Source: an uncultured Bacteroidales bacterium | GTDB lineage: Bacteria > Bacteroidota > Bacteroidia > Bacteroidales > Paludibacteraceae | DNA length: 55,781 nt | Reading direction: 5' to 3' | Assembly: GCA_946059305.1 (NCBI GenBank) | Contig: CAMGMU010000005.1 | Span: 1 to 55,781 of the forward strand | In this document: positions 20,985 through 30,564 of the stretch, piece after piece | Layout: each line of letters starts with the position of its first letter | Numbering within the stretch: the stretch's first letter is position 1 | Notes under the pieces: generated by a model | Seen by the model: the letters and a program-made list of their open reading frames with translations, nothing else | What the model was told of the DNA's origin: nothing | The model's database searches: none | Program-made: the position numbers and the translations under genes

Positions 20985-23915
20985 ATGAAACGTAAAATTT
21001 CGGCCTTGGTGCTCTTCATGAGCCTCAGCCTTGGTGTAATGGCATTTGACAAACAATCGCTCGCTCAGTCACTCGATTCAGTAGCTCAGTTGCAAGCATG
21101 GCAGATTGGCAACGTAGAAGTGAAGCAAGTGCGTCAAATTCGTGGTCACTATCATGTATATACGAATCAAACGCTCGGCCATTTATCCATTTCTCCTTCC
21201 CTCCTTGACACGCTCTGCCATGTAGCGAGTAGGGAGTTGATAGGTAAGAACAGCGCTAAGGTGGTGCTCTATTCCGATGGTGTGGACCTGAGCACGCTCA
21301 TCACGTCCATCCATCGCAAGCGTACAGGCAAAGGCACGCATCTCACGATTCCTGAGACCACACCTCTGATTCAGAACAGGTCTCGCGCTTATAGTGCGCC
21401 TAAGGGTTTAGACCACCGCCATATTGTCATCTACGGCAGCCATGGCATCTATTACCATCAGGGATTGGAGCGTTGGCTCTGGCAACGTGCTAAGATGTTC
21501 ACCACGGTGGAAGACCTTTACACTTCGGGTTACACCCTTCCTTTCCTTGCTCCGATGCTCGAGAACGCAGGTGCAGTAGTGATGATGCCGAGAGAGCGAG
21601 ACAGGCAGCTCAATGAGGTCATCGTAGATGATGCTACGGCCAATAGCGGCAGTTGGCAGCAGGCAGAAGGCGGATGGGGAGCCATCCCCGATGGCGTGTT
21701 GTTTGAGGGAGAGAACCCGTTTACCTTTGGCGGATATTCGTTTACGCAAGAGTCCGACAACGCGTTGACCTACACCCCCGAAATCCCCGAAGAGGGCGAA
21801 TATGCGGTATATATATCGTACAAATCGCTGGCCAACAGCACGGATAAGGCGTTGTATCAGGTGATGCACGAGGGTGTGCTCACGGAATACAACGTCAATC
21901 AGCAGATGGGTGGCGGCACGTGGATTTACCTCGGCACCTTCCGTTTCGGCACGGATTCCACGAAGAACTACGTACGGGTGAGCAGCAGCCATTGCGGCAA
22001 GGTGCTGACGTCGGATGCCATACGCTTTGGTGGCGGCTGGGGCAATATCGCTCGTTACCCCAATAAGAACCTCATCGAGAACGTGCCTTCTGCTAAGGAA
22101 ACCGGCCAAAGCAAGCGCAAGAAACAGGAGCAAGAGGCTGTTGTGCTCCCTCGTGAGCAAGCCCAAGAGATAGCCGAAGTGAGCGGTTTCCCGCGTTGGC
22201 AGGAAGCCAGTCGCTACTGGCAGCAATACAGCGGTGTGCCCGACTCCATTTATAACTACACGGGCTCCAAAAACGACTATACCGACGACTATGCCACCCG
22301 CGGCAATTGGATCAACTGGTTGGCAGGTGGTAGTGCCGTCTATCCCGATGGTGAGGGATTGGGCATTCCGGTAGAACTTGCCCTCGCTTTTCATACCGAT
22401 GCCGGCACTACGCCCTGGAACGAGATTATCGGTACGCTCGCGATTTATACGAGTTGGGATGACGAGAAAAACAAGACCTACCCCACGGGTGCCACCCGTC
22501 AGTTGGCGCGCGATTTTGCCGATTATTTGCAGACGCAAATTGTGAATGATGTACGTGCACTTTATGCGCCCGAATGGACCCGACGCAGGCTCCATAACTC
22601 GAGTTACGCTGAGAGCCGTAAACCCAAAGTGCCGACCGTCTTGCTGGAGTTTCTCTCGCATCAGAATTTTGCGGATATGAAATACGGCCTCGACCCGGGT
22701 TTCCGCTTCGTGGTGAGTCGCGCTATCTACAAGTCGATGCTCCGCTTCAACCACGAGCAATACGGCACGCCATACGTGGTGCAGCCTTTGCCCGTAAAGG
22801 ATTTCAGCATCCGATTCAAAGACGATAAGCAGATCGTTTTGCGCTGGAAAGAACGGGTGGATTCGCTCGAATCGACCGCCACTCCTACCTACTATGTGGT
22901 CTATACCCGACGAGCAGGTGAGGATTGGGACAACGGCCAAAAAGTGAAGACGAATGAACTCACGCTCGCGCTCGAACCGGGTGTACGATATGACTTTAAG
23001 GTGGCAGCCGGAAACGATGGCGGCATCTCTTTCCCCTCTGAGATCTTGAGTGCACACAAAGCCGCCAACGAACGCGGTAAGGTGCTGATAGTAAACGGAT
23101 TCGACCGCGTAAGTGCACCCGAACATTTTGAATCCAAAGACTCCACTTATGCCGGATTCAAGCCCAACCATTTCGGTATCGGATACATGAACGAACCCAT
23201 CTATATAGGGGAGCAGTTTGAGTTTGAACGCAGTTTGCCCTGGGTAACTGACGACAATTGCGGTTTTGGAACGTGCTATACCGATAAGCAGTATCTCACG
23301 CCTATCGGCAACACCTTTGACATGCCGGCTAAGCACGGAAAGGTACTCGCCGATTTGGGCTATTCGTATGTATCCTGCTCGGCTTCATCACTCGATACGA
23401 TTGCAGAAGAATATGCGTTTGTAGATTTGATTTTCGGTAAGCAGAAGAAGAGCACGATTGGTACGGAAAAAATGCGTACGCAATACGAGATTTTCACGCC
23501 TCAACTGCGCAAGGTGCTAACCGCTTACAAGGGCAATCTGCTTCTGAGTGGCGCGTATATCGGCAGCGAGATGTTTGGCAAAGAGGATAAGGCGTTTACG
23601 AGCGAGGTACTCCATTATTCAGGAAGTGCCGACAAGGCCTCGAAGACGGGTGAGATTCATATGCTCAAGCCGTTTGCCAACCTTGAGGCGCAATTGGTGA
23701 TGGATCTCAACGACAAGGTCCTGCCGTGTGAATCGCCCGATGGACTGAACCCCACCAATGGGGCAGTACGTATCGCGCGCTATGGCGACTCGCGTATAGG
23801 GGCGGGCGTTGCGTTTGAAGGCGATAACAAACAACTCATCTTCGGATTCGCGCTTGAGAGCCTTGAAGACTTCGATACGCTATACCAAGCGTGCGTCAAT
23901 TGGTTGACGAAATAA
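20985..23915 (+). CDS. Secreted N-acetylmuramoyl-L-alanine amidase-like protein (golvesin/'xanthan lyase' family)
   Basis: A 976-residue exported protein (signal peptide to about residue 20). Domains: an N-terminal region with HRHIVIYGSHGIYYH; a golvesin C-terminal-like beta domain (about 245-350, PEIPEEGEYAVYISYKSLAN); an amidase_3-like catalytic part with LALAFHTDAG (His and Asp zinc ligand region) and PTVLLEFLSHQNFADM (catalytic Glu); then a fibronectin type III-like domain (about 615-700) and a C-terminal alpha/beta domain. Bacteroidetes homologues are often annotated 'xanthan lyase', but the HxDAG and E motifs point to peptidoglycan amidase activity. It probably acts in the periplasm or outside the cell. 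Single gene with its own promoter. Confidence 0.75.
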   Translation: MKRKISALVLFMSLSLGVMAFDKQSLAQSLDSVAQLQAWQIGNVEVKQVRQIRGHYHVYTNQTLGHLSISPSLLDTLCHVASRELIGKNSAKVVLYSDGVDLSTLITSIHRKRTGKGTHLTIPETTPLIQNRSRAYSAPKGLDHRHIVIYGSHGIYYHQGLERWLWQRAKMFTTVEDLYTSGYTLPFLAPMLENAGAVVMMPRERDRQLNEVIVDDATANSGSWQQAEGGWGAIPDGVLFEGENPFTFGGYSFTQESDNALTYTPEIPEEGEYAVYISYKSLANSTDKALYQVMHEGVLTEYNVNQQMGGGTWIYLGTFRFGTDSTKNYVRVSSSHCGKVLTSDAIRFGGGWGNIARYPNKNLIENVPSAKETGQSKRKKQEQEAVVLPREQAQEIAEVSGFPRWQEASRYWQQYSGVPDSIYNYTGSKNDYTDDYATRGNWINWLAGGSAVYPDGEGLGIPVELALAFHTDAGTTPWNEIIGTLAIYTSWDDEKNKTYPTGATRQLARDFADYLQTQIVNDVRALYAPEWTRRRLHNSSYAESRKPKVPTVLLEFLSHQNFADMKYGLDPGFRFVVSRAIYKSMLRFNHEQYGTPYVVQPLPVKDFSIRFKDDKQIVLRWKERVDSLESTATPTYYVVYTRRAGEDWDNGQKVKTNELTLALEPGVRYDFKVAAGNDGGISFPSEILSAHKAANERGKVLIVNGFDRVSAPEHFESKDSTYAGFKPNHFGIGYMNEPIYIGEQFEFERSLPWVTDDNCGFGTCYTDKQYLTPIGNTFDMPAKHGKVLADLGYSYVSCSASSLDTIAEEYAFVDLIFGKQKKSTIGTEKMRTQYEIFTPQLRKVLTAYKGNLLLSGAYIGSEMFGKEDKAFTSEVLHYSGSADKASKTGEIHMLKPFANLEAQLVMDLNDKVLPCESPDGLNPTNGAVRIARYGDSRIGAGVAFEGDNKQLIFGFALESLEDFDTLYQACVNWLTK

Positions 23916-23999
23916 GGTGGCGTATGCATTCCACTCACGTTCATTCGTATTGAACATCCTACAAAGCACATTTTTTAAACCCACCATAAAACTACTTTA

Positions 24000-25415
24000 A
24001 TGGGAAAAAAGAAAAACCTGCCTCTGATAGAGGGCGTAGAAATTACAGGTGTGGCCGCAGAAGGCAAGGCCCTCACGCGCATAAACGATTGTGTGGTGTT
24101 TGTACCCTATTGTGTGCCCGGCGATATAGTGGATTTGCAGATTACAAAGAAGAAACACAGCTTTATGGAAGCGCGTGTGGAGCGTTTTGTAAAATATGCA
24201 GATAATCGTTGTGTCCCCCAATGCAGGCACTATGGCGAATGTGGCGGCTGCAAATGGCAGATCTTGCCATACGAAGAGCAACTCAAATACAAGCAGCAGC
24301 AGATCGTGGACAACCTGACGCGTATCGGTAAGATTGCTCTGCCGGAAATCCGTCCGATCATGGGTTCGAAGAAGGTTTACGAATACCGTAATAAGCTGGA
24401 ATTCAGTTGCTCCGACATGAAATGGGTGTCGTGGGATACCATTCGCGAAGCTGGGGGTATTGACAACGTTGACAAAGCGTATGGCATCGGTTTTCATATC
24501 CCAGGTTGCTTCGACAAGGTGCTGGATATCGAGGAATGTCATCTGATGCCGGCATTCAACAACCGTATCCGCAACTTCGTAAGAGACTACGCCAAGACGC
24601 ACGGTTTGACGTTTTACGACGAGAAGGCGCATAGCGGATTTCTTCGTTCGATTATCCTCCGCAGCAACCACAAAGGCGAGGTGATGCTCACGTTGTCGTT
24701 TGCAGAGAACCGTCCTGCCGACCGAGACGCGTTGCTCGAAGCCCTTCACCAAACGTTTCCGGAGGTAACCGCCCTCATCTGGGTGCTGAATGAGAAATTC
24801 AACGATACGATAGGCGACCTCGAGATCCATACCTATTTCGGCAACGACCATATTGTAGAAGAGATGGAGGATCTGCGGTTTAAGGTGGGCCCCAAATCGT
24901 TTTATCAAACCAATACAGAACAAGCTTACGAGCTCTACAAGGTGGCGCGCGATTTTGCCGGACTCACGGGCTCGGAGCTGGTGTTTGACCTCTATACGGG
25001 TACCGGCACGATTGCGCAGTTTGTAGCCAAGCAAGCGCGACAGGTGATTGGTATCGAATACGTGCCGGAGGCTATCGAAGATGCCAAGATTAATGCGGCA
25101 TTCAACGGCATTCAGAATACCCTTTTCTTTGCGGGCGACATGAAGAAAGTGCTGGATAAATCGTTTATCGAACGCTATGGTCGGCCGGATGTGATTATTA
25201 CCGACCCGCCTCGTGCAGGCATGGACGAAGATGTGGTGAAGACCATCCTCTTTGCTGCTCCCAAACGCATCGTGTATGTGAGTTGCAACCCTGCTACGCA
25301 AGCGCGTGATTTGGCTCTGATGGATGCCGATTATAAGGTTACGCGCGTGCAGCCCGTGGATATGTTCCCGCATACGCAACACGTAGAGAATGTGGTGCTA
25401 CTCGAAAAACGATAG
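24000..25415 (+). CDS. rlmD: 23S rRNA (uracil-5-)-methyltransferase RlmD/RumA family
   Basis: A 471-residue SAM-dependent RNA m5U methyltransferase. An N-terminal TRAM domain (about 1-65) is followed by the 4Fe-4S cluster motif CRHYGECGGCKWQ (about 79-91) and a C-terminal Rossmann domain with FDLYTGTGTIAQF (SAM binding), ITDPPRAGMD and VYVSCNPATQARDL, which holds the nucleophilic Cys. The end PVDMFPHTQHVENVVLL is the family signature and contains the general base Glu. RlmD modifies U1939 in E. coli; the precise uridine here (RlmD or RlmCD type) is not known. The stop codon lies at the first base of the 23-bp tandem array. Confidence 0.9.
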   Translation: MGKKKNLPLIEGVEITGVAAEGKALTRINDCVVFVPYCVPGDIVDLQITKKKHSFMEARVERFVKYADNRCVPQCRHYGECGGCKWQILPYEEQLKYKQQQIVDNLTRIGKIALPEIRPIMGSKKVYEYRNKLEFSCSDMKWVSWDTIREAGGIDNVDKAYGIGFHIPGCFDKVLDIEECHLMPAFNNRIRNFVRDYAKTHGLTFYDEKAHSGFLRSIILRSNHKGEVMLTLSFAENRPADRDALLEALHQTFPEVTALIWVLNEKFNDTIGDLEIHTYFGNDHIVEEMEDLRFKVGPKSFYQTNTEQAYELYKVARDFAGLTGSELVFDLYTGTGTIAQFVAKQARQVIGIEYVPEAIEDAKINAAFNGIQNTLFFAGDMKKVLDKSFIERYGRPDVIITDPPRAGMDEDVVKTILFAAPKRIVYVSCNPATQARDLALMDADYKVTRVQPVDMFPHTQHVENVVLLEKR

Positions 25416-25576
25416 CCCTTATGGGGGAAGCAGAAAGGCCCTTATGGGGGAAAGCAGAAAGGCCCTTATGGGGGAAACAGAAAGGCCCTTATGAGGGAAG
25501 CAGAAAGACCCTTATGAGGGAAGCTGAAAGGCACTTATGAGGGAAGCTGAAAGGCCCTTATGGGGGAAGCAGAAAG
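25415..25576. repeat. Seven tandem copies of a 23-bp repeat
   Basis: Unit GCCCTTATGGGGGAAGCAGAAAG, shown here as GCCCTTATGGGGG plus AAGCAGAAAG; seven head-to-tail copies, one of 24 bases, with point changes (GGGGG to GAGGG, GCAG to GCTG). No spacers, so not CRISPR. It starts at the rlmD stop and ends 18 bases before the subtilase ATG, filling the whole gap. A CCC-TTAT-GGG mini-hairpin is possible in each unit. Confidence 0.9.
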
Positions 25577-25594
25577 AAAAAAATTGGATGAACG

Positions 25595-26665
25595 ATGAAC
25601 ATGTTGTTTCTCTTTATATCATCGTGGTTGCTTGGTCTTGAGCCGCTTCATGAAGCCGGCTTTCGGGGCGAAGGCATTACGATAGCCGTAATAGATGGCG
25701 GTTTTTATGAGGTGGATCAGGATTCTGCCGCCTACCCTCCTGAGCAGATTATCGGTTGGAAAGACTTTCTCAATAGGGATTCCACATTTTTTACGGACGT
25801 CAACGAAAGCCACGGTTCGATGGTGTTATCCACCATGCTGACGGAAAAAACCGAAGGTGGTCAAGCCCTGGGTACGGCTCCGGGTGCCAATTATTTCCTG
25901 ATTCGAACCGAAGATATTTATGCCGAATATCCAGGGGAGATGGACCTACTCGCGAGGGGCATTCGATATGCCGACAGCATCGGAGCGGATGTCATCACTA
26001 TCTCATTGGGATACAGGCAGTTTGACGATTCTGCCGACGACTTGCAATATGAGGATATCAACGGTCAATCGGCAGTAAGCCTTGCGGCTACAGAGGCGGC
26101 ACGACACGGCCGTATCGTAGTGGTGGCAGCAGGCAACGATGGGAATAACCCTTGGCATTATATTGCCGTTCCTTCAGATGCCGACAGCATCTTGTGTGTA
26201 GGTGCAGTAAGCGAAGACTCTATTGTAGCTCCCTTCTCCTCGTTTGGTCCTACGGCCGATGGTCGTGAGTTGCCTCAAGTGAGCGCCTGGGGATTCAAGA
26301 GTTTGGTATATAGCCCTATAGCGGATAGTTGCATGTACAAAAACGGTACCTCATTTGCTGCTCCGAGAATAGCCGGTATGGCGGCTTGTCTGCGGCAAGC
26401 TATGCCCCATCTCTCAGCTATGGACCTCCACCGAATGATTATCGAGTCAGCATCCAACTACCCCAATTGGGACCCTCAGATGGGGTATGGCATTCCGAAT
26501 GCAGCTGCTATTTGGCAAGCCTATTCTGCTCTCCCCTCGCTTGATGACAATTCGGCAGAACCGCTCTATTTCAATCTGCAAGGCGTTCAGCTCGATAGCG
26601 CCCCCGAACATGGGTTCTATATCGAAAAAAGAGGCAACACCATTAGAAAACTGGTGCGCCCCTAA
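25595..26665 (+). CDS. Subtilisin-like serine protease (S8 family)
   Basis: A 356-residue protein with a short hydrophobic N-terminus (about 1-14) that may act as a signal. The triad is complete: Asp in AVIDGGFY (about 32), His in NESHGSMV (about 74), Ser in NGTSFAAPRIAG (about 254); VVAAGNDGNNP provides the oxyanion Asn. The C-terminal 40 residues (FNLQGVQLD...GFYIEKRGNTIRKLV) resemble the short sorting or anchor-like tail common in Prevotella/Bacteroides secreted proteins. There is no pro-domain, so it is shorter than secreted subtilisins. It starts just after the tandem array, whose copy number could affect its translation. Substrate unknown. Confidence 0.85.
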   Translation: MNMLFLFISSWLLGLEPLHEAGFRGEGITIAVIDGGFYEVDQDSAAYPPEQIIGWKDFLNRDSTFFTDVNESHGSMVLSTMLTEKTEGGQALGTAPGANYFLIRTEDIYAEYPGEMDLLARGIRYADSIGADVITISLGYRQFDDSADDLQYEDINGQSAVSLAATEAARHGRIVVVAAGNDGNNPWHYIAVPSDADSILCVGAVSEDSIVAPFSSFGPTADGRELPQVSAWGFKSLVYSPIADSCMYKNGTSFAAPRIAGMAACLRQAMPHLSAMDLHRMIIESASNYPNWDPQMGYGIPNAAAIWQAYSALPSLDDNSAEPLYFNLQGVQLDSAPEHGFYIEKRGNTIRKLVRP

Positions 26666-26702
26666 ACGTCTGGTAGCAACATGGCGATTGCAAGTGATGC
26701 CG

Positions 26703-26719
26703 ATAAGCGTTCGCTTATG
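26703..26719. terminator. Short perfect hairpin behind the subtilase
   Basis: ATAAGCG-TT-CGCTTAT; lies between the subtilase stop and the SRP RNA 3' end. May separate the two convergent units; no long T-run. Confidence 0.4.
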
Positions 26720-26724
26720 CACAC

Positions 26725-26826
26725 AAAAAAGGGAAGCTTACTGCATCGCACCGCTACAACCTCCTACCCTTGCTTCGATCAAGACCTGGGGGAGTTCAGA
26801 GGGAGCTGGTCGTGCAGGACTTCCCT
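26725..26826 (-). ncRNA. ffs: Signal recognition particle RNA, small bacterial type
   Basis: Minus-strand RNA of about 100 bases. Closing stem GGGAAG (from 26825) with CTTCCC (to 26731) plus CTGCA/TGCAG, then a TTTTTT run at 26730. The domain IV signature is clear: CTCCCCCAGG on the 5' side and AGCAAGGGTAGGAG on the 3' side, i.e. the Ffh-binding symmetric loop and the conserved GGTA. Ten bases separate CAGG from AGCA as in other bacteria, but they read TCTTGATCGA and not the usual form with a GGAA tetraloop. Promoter TACCTTTGC lies upstream at 26860-26868. Convergent with the subtilase gene. Confidence 0.88.
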
Positions 26827-26859
26827 ATTTTGCAAATAGTCATCTGACCATTTCGGACT

Positions 26860-26891
26860 GCAAAGGTACTACAATTATTTGAATTACGCAA
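26860..26891 (-). promoter_or_regulatory. Promoter of SRP RNA
   Basis: TTGC (26891-26888), 19-base spacer, TACCTTTGC (26868-26860) on the minus strand. The remaining gap to 27048 is AT-rich with no gene seen. Confidence 0.7.
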
Positions 26892-27048
26892 GAAAAAACC
26901 GTTTTTTTTGCAAAAATCAACCGTTTTTTTGATAAAATCAGCTAATTGGAAACAAAATTCTGCTATTTTTGATGCAGAATTATTCATTTTTGCATAAACG
27001 AAATCTTCCATTTCGGCTGTTTCGCTTAGCCTGTTCTCCTTTTATCGC

Positions 27049-28458
27049 ATGTTAGCTCATTTTCTGCGCACATATATTCTCGATGAGCTGCCCTTTTCAC
27101 CAAACGAAGGGCAGGAGGAATTGCTTGACCAATTGACGGATTTTTTGGTAGATTCCGATGCGCATAAAGCCTTCGTATTAAAAGGTTATGCGGGCACGGG
27201 TAAGACCTCGGTTGTATCCGCTCTCGTGAGGGCGCTTGAGCGCTTGCGACAACCGTGTGTAATGCTTGCTCCTACCGGACGTGCAGCCAAAGTAATAGCG
27301 GCATATTCCGGTCGTTCGGCTTACACCATTCACAAGAAGATTTATCGGCAGAAGAAATTGGGCGAGGAGCGTTTTTTGCTCAACGACAACCTGCACCAAC
27401 ACACCCTTTTCATCATAGATGAAGCTTCGATGATCAGTAATCAGCAGCAGTATGATTCGCCATTCGGAAGCGGAAATCTGCTGAGCGATTTGATTCAGTA
27501 TGTATATAACGGCCGCGGTTGCAGTCTGCTTTTGATTGGCGATACGGCTCAGCTTCCTCCTGTTGGTCAGATTGAGTCGGCCGCCCTCCGCGAAGAGGTG
27601 TTGAGCGGCTATGGTTTGACTGTTCGAACCCACGTGCTCACACAAGTGGCTCGTCAAGCGCTCGACTCGGGCATTCTGAAAAACGCAACCGATATCCGGC
27701 AACAGTTGCAGGCGGGAGAGATTACCCTCCTACCCCATTTTTCTACGGCCGGATTCAGCGATATTCATCATCTGGCTGCTTCGAATTTCCTCGATACCAT
27801 TGAGAATTCTTACCATGGGGCAGGAATGGAAAATACGGTTATCCTCACGCGCTCCAATTGGGCTACCAACAGGTATAATCAAGGCGTGAGAACGCGAATC
27901 TTATGGAAAGAAGATTTGCTATCTGGTGGTGACCGGCTTATGGTGAGCAAAAATAATTATTTTTGGACCGAACAATACGACAACCTTGATTTCCTCGCAA
28001 ATGGCGATTTATTGGATGTCCTTCGCGTAAGAAATGAGCGCGAGATATATGGTTTTCATTTTGCAGATGTATCGTTAAAATCAGTTGATTACGATTACGA
28101 AATCGATGTTACGCTCTGGCTTGACACCCTCACTACCGATTCTCCCGATAAGAACTATGCGATGCAGCAGCAATTATGGCAAAAAATTGCGGAAGACTAT
28201 CCAGAAATTCGCAACAAACGTGAGCTATGGAAAACCATCATGCTCTCACCTTACTATAATGCGCTTCAAGTGCGTTTTGCGTATGCAGTAACGTGTCATA
28301 AAGCGCAAGGTGGGCAATGGAAACACGTATATATCGACCCCGGCAAAGTGGATGATGAACACCTTGGCGAGGAGTTTTATCGTTGGCTATATACCGCCCT
28401 CACCCGAGCGCAAGAGCAAGTCTATCTGCTGAATTTTCCGCAAGATGAGCAGTCGTAA
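27049..28458 (+). CDS. RecD-like SF1B DNA helicase
   Basis: A 469-residue ATP-dependent 5'-3' helicase of the RecD2/Dda type. Motifs: GYAGTGKTSVVSAL (Walker A, about 46-59), LAPTGRAAKV (motif Ia), FIIDEASMIS (motif II), LLIGDTAQLPPVGQ (motif III), TCHKAQGGQWKHVYID (motif V) and YTALTRAQEQVYLLN (motif VI). An N-terminal PNEGQEELLDQL gives the Q motif. It lacks the long N-terminal region of RecD2 and no RecB/RecC partner is next to it, as is usual for the single-gene helicase of Bacteroidetes. Likely role in recombination and repair. ATG 27049 is the first start in the frame. Confidence 0.88.
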   Translation: MLAHFLRTYILDELPFSPNEGQEELLDQLTDFLVDSDAHKAFVLKGYAGTGKTSVVSALVRALERLRQPCVMLAPTGRAAKVIAAYSGRSAYTIHKKIYRQKKLGEERFLLNDNLHQHTLFIIDEASMISNQQQYDSPFGSGNLLSDLIQYVYNGRGCSLLLIGDTAQLPPVGQIESAALREEVLSGYGLTVRTHVLTQVARQALDSGILKNATDIRQQLQAGEITLLPHFSTAGFSDIHHLAASNFLDTIENSYHGAGMENTVILTRSNWATNRYNQGVRTRILWKEDLLSGGDRLMVSKNNYFWTEQYDNLDFLANGDLLDVLRVRNEREIYGFHFADVSLKSVDYDYEIDVTLWLDTLTTDSPDKNYAMQQQLWQKIAEDYPEIRNKRELWKTIMLSPYYNALQVRFAYAVTCHKAQGGQWKHVYIDPGKVDDEHLGEEFYRWLYTALTRAQEQVYLLNFPQDEQS

Positions 28459-28732
28459 AGGAGAAATGTTATCTACCATTTTTCTTAAATCTACCATCCA
28501 CAACACTCCACAAAACCTCCTCAATGGTTCCTCAATGAGTCTTCATCGCTCATTCATCACTCGTTTATCGCACTTTCATCGCATTACCATCGCATTACCA
28601 TCGCACGTACATCTTCCGTACAACTACGTGTAATATACGTGTTCACTTCGTATAAACACAATACTGAACATTGCACGAAGAAGAGAAAAATCGCACCGAA
28701 TAAATCGCAAATTGTAATTTTTTTACAAAATA
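28459..28732. repeat. Gene-free stretch with GCGATG/GCATTACC and CTCAATGGTTCCTCAATG repeats
   Basis: ATCGCATTACC is repeated at about 28575-28610 and CCTCAATGGTTCCTCAATGA lies at about 28528-28547. Both elements recur at 55606-55712, one in the same and one in inverted orientation. No gene supported. Confidence 0.55.
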
Positions 28733-28765
28733 TTTGGTCATATCAAAAAAAAGTAGTAATTTTGC
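28733..28765 (+). promoter_or_regulatory. Promoter of the lipoprotein/DUF5723 operon
   Basis: TTTG (28733-28736), 20-base spacer, TAATTTTGC (28757-28765); leader about 65 bases. Very similar in sequence to the mdh promoter. Confidence 0.75.
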
Positions 28766-28835
28766 ATGCCATTATAGGATTTCTCCATAGGAGGTTCTTA
28801 GAGTTAACTGAATTATTCACTAATACATTTTACTT

Positions 28836-30551
28836 ATGAAAAAGAGATTCAACGAGTTGAGTTTGGTTGTTTTCCTCGCGTGCGCGCTTGCGGGTTGCGA
28901 TGCGGGGGTCGATCTGAACAACATTGACCCATCCGTTAAGGCGGAGATGGGGTTAGCCCTTCCTGTTGGAGAATTTAGTGTCACCCTTGGTGATCTTATT
29001 CCTACTGACGAAGGTATGCTTTCTGTAAATGAAAATGGCGTTTATCAATTGAGCGCAGGGTTTGATTTTTCGCAAACCATTGATGATATTGATGTCAGCC
29101 AATACGCTGCCACCAAAGAAGAAACGCTCTTCATATCTGAAAGTTTAAACCTTCCAGCAATTGTAGGTCCGCTAACCTTGCCGCTTGAATTTGAGCTGAA
29201 AATGGGCATGGAAGGCGTCAATCAGACGCTTCAAGACGAGCGTATTGACAGTATGCGCCTGACGAGCGCTACGTTGGAAGCCAGTATCGATCAGAACTTC
29301 GGACTCTCTGCCAGCCATATTCAGAAAGCCGAACTGATTCTGTCAGACGATTTTCATCGGGCAGCCGGAAATACGATTGACTTACCGTTTACCTCGTTCA
29401 ATACCCCCACGAACATTGTGCTCGATAATTTCAGCATCAATTTCCTGGAAGACCCCACCCTTCCAGCAGGCGACGACAACGTGAAAGACACCATCACGCT
29501 GACGCTTCGCTTGACGTTAAACGTGGCTGCTGGCGAGACGATTACGTTGAATTCCAACAGTAAGTTTACAGTAAACGTGAGCGTGCGTATTGATGACTAC
29601 GAAGCCATTTATGGCCGCCTTGTTAGCAATACGGAAGTGGGCATTCAAGACTGTTTGGAACTGTCGGAAATGTGGGAAGGATTTAGCAACCTTCAGAATT
29701 TTCATCTCAATCTCTACGACCCGACCATCGCCTTTGATTTGACCACGAGCCTTGGCACTCCTATCCGCTTCCATCTGACTGAGCTTAAGTCTGAAAACCA
29801 AGACGGTACGGAGGTTCGTTATGCACAATTCAACGGCAGTAACGAATATGAAGTGTCGCTCCCGAATTACGTAAAAGTAACGGATTCTTACGACCAAACG
29901 GCAACTAACACCATCGTTTTCAACCGCGAAAATGGCAATATCGGCCGTTTGTTTGAAATCAGCCCTTCCCGCTTCTGCTACAACTTAGGTTTCATCCCCG
30001 AAGCACGTAACGGCTCTGATCAGCAACGCATCGTAAAGGGACGTAATTTCTTTCAAGCATCTCTCAAAATGAACATGCCGTTTGCTTTCGACGAAGGCAG
30101 TTCGTTGACTTACGCAGATACGGCAGAAGTAGATTTCAGCACATTAAGCTTTGAGGATGTGCCGGTATTGGACAGCATCATCATCAACCAGTTGCATCTC
30201 GCGCTCGGTTTGCAAAACACATTGCCGTTTGACGTAGAAGTATCGTTCGCTTTCCTTGATGCCAATAAGGAAGACTTGGACAGTCTGGCTGATACCATCC
30301 ATCTCGCTGGCCCCAAAACATACGAAAACGGTGTACCCGTACCGGGTACGGGCGTTGCAGATATTGTAGTAGACAACACAAAGTTCAACCTACTCAAAGA
30401 TGTACGTTATCTTGTATATAAAGTTTCTGCTAAAGATCCAGCGCCCAACACATATCCTCTCGAGCTCAAACCTGAAAATGGAATAAAGATTAAGATTGCG
30501 CTCGCTGCCGATGTAGCTGCTTATATGAACCTTGTTTTTACTGAAAATTAA
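28836..30551 (+). CDS. Lipoprotein, unknown function, paired with DUF5723 protein
   Basis: A 571-residue SP-II lipoprotein: lipobox LAGC-D at about 18-22 (the Asp after Cys may influence sorting). The mature part is almost all beta, with repeated strand patterns rich in Asn, Thr and Asp (DTITLTLRLTLNV, VSVRIDDYEAIYG), suggesting several Ig-like or beta-sandwich domains. No catalytic motif is seen. It is followed 13 bases later by a DUF5723 outer-membrane protein; this pair is seen in Bacteroidetes, so the two probably work together at the outer membrane. Own promoter at 28733. Confidence 0.8.
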   Translation: MKKRFNELSLVVFLACALAGCDAGVDLNNIDPSVKAEMGLALPVGEFSVTLGDLIPTDEGMLSVNENGVYQLSAGFDFSQTIDDIDVSQYAATKEETLFISESLNLPAIVGPLTLPLEFELKMGMEGVNQTLQDERIDSMRLTSATLEASIDQNFGLSASHIQKAELILSDDFHRAAGNTIDLPFTSFNTPTNIVLDNFSINFLEDPTLPAGDDNVKDTITLTLRLTLNVAAGETITLNSNSKFTVNVSVRIDDYEAIYGRLVSNTEVGIQDCLELSEMWEGFSNLQNFHLNLYDPTIAFDLTTSLGTPIRFHLTELKSENQDGTEVRYAQFNGSNEYEVSLPNYVKVTDSYDQTATNTIVFNRENGNIGRLFEISPSRFCYNLGFIPEARNGSDQQRIVKGRNFFQASLKMNMPFAFDEGSSLTYADTAEVDFSTLSFEDVPVLDSIIINQLHLALGLQNTLPFDVEVSFAFLDANKEDLDSLADTIHLAGPKTYENGVPVPGTGVADIVVDNTKFNLLKDVRYLVYKVSAKDPAPNTYPLELKPENGIKIKIALAADVAAYMNLVFTEN

Positions 30552-30564
30552 GGAGGACGAAATC

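Noticed and set aside
21408..23336. 642-codon minus-strand open frame opposite the amidase-like gene
   Set aside because: Shadow of a gene with clear signal peptide and domain motifs on the plus strand; no promoter in the opposite direction.
23997..25382. 461-codon minus-strand open frame opposite rlmD
   Set aside because: rlmD has all family motifs; the opposite frame has none and shares the same limits by codon bias.
25415..25576. CRISPR array between rlmD and subtilase
   Set aside because: Repeats are directly adjacent with no spacers and no cas genes in the window.
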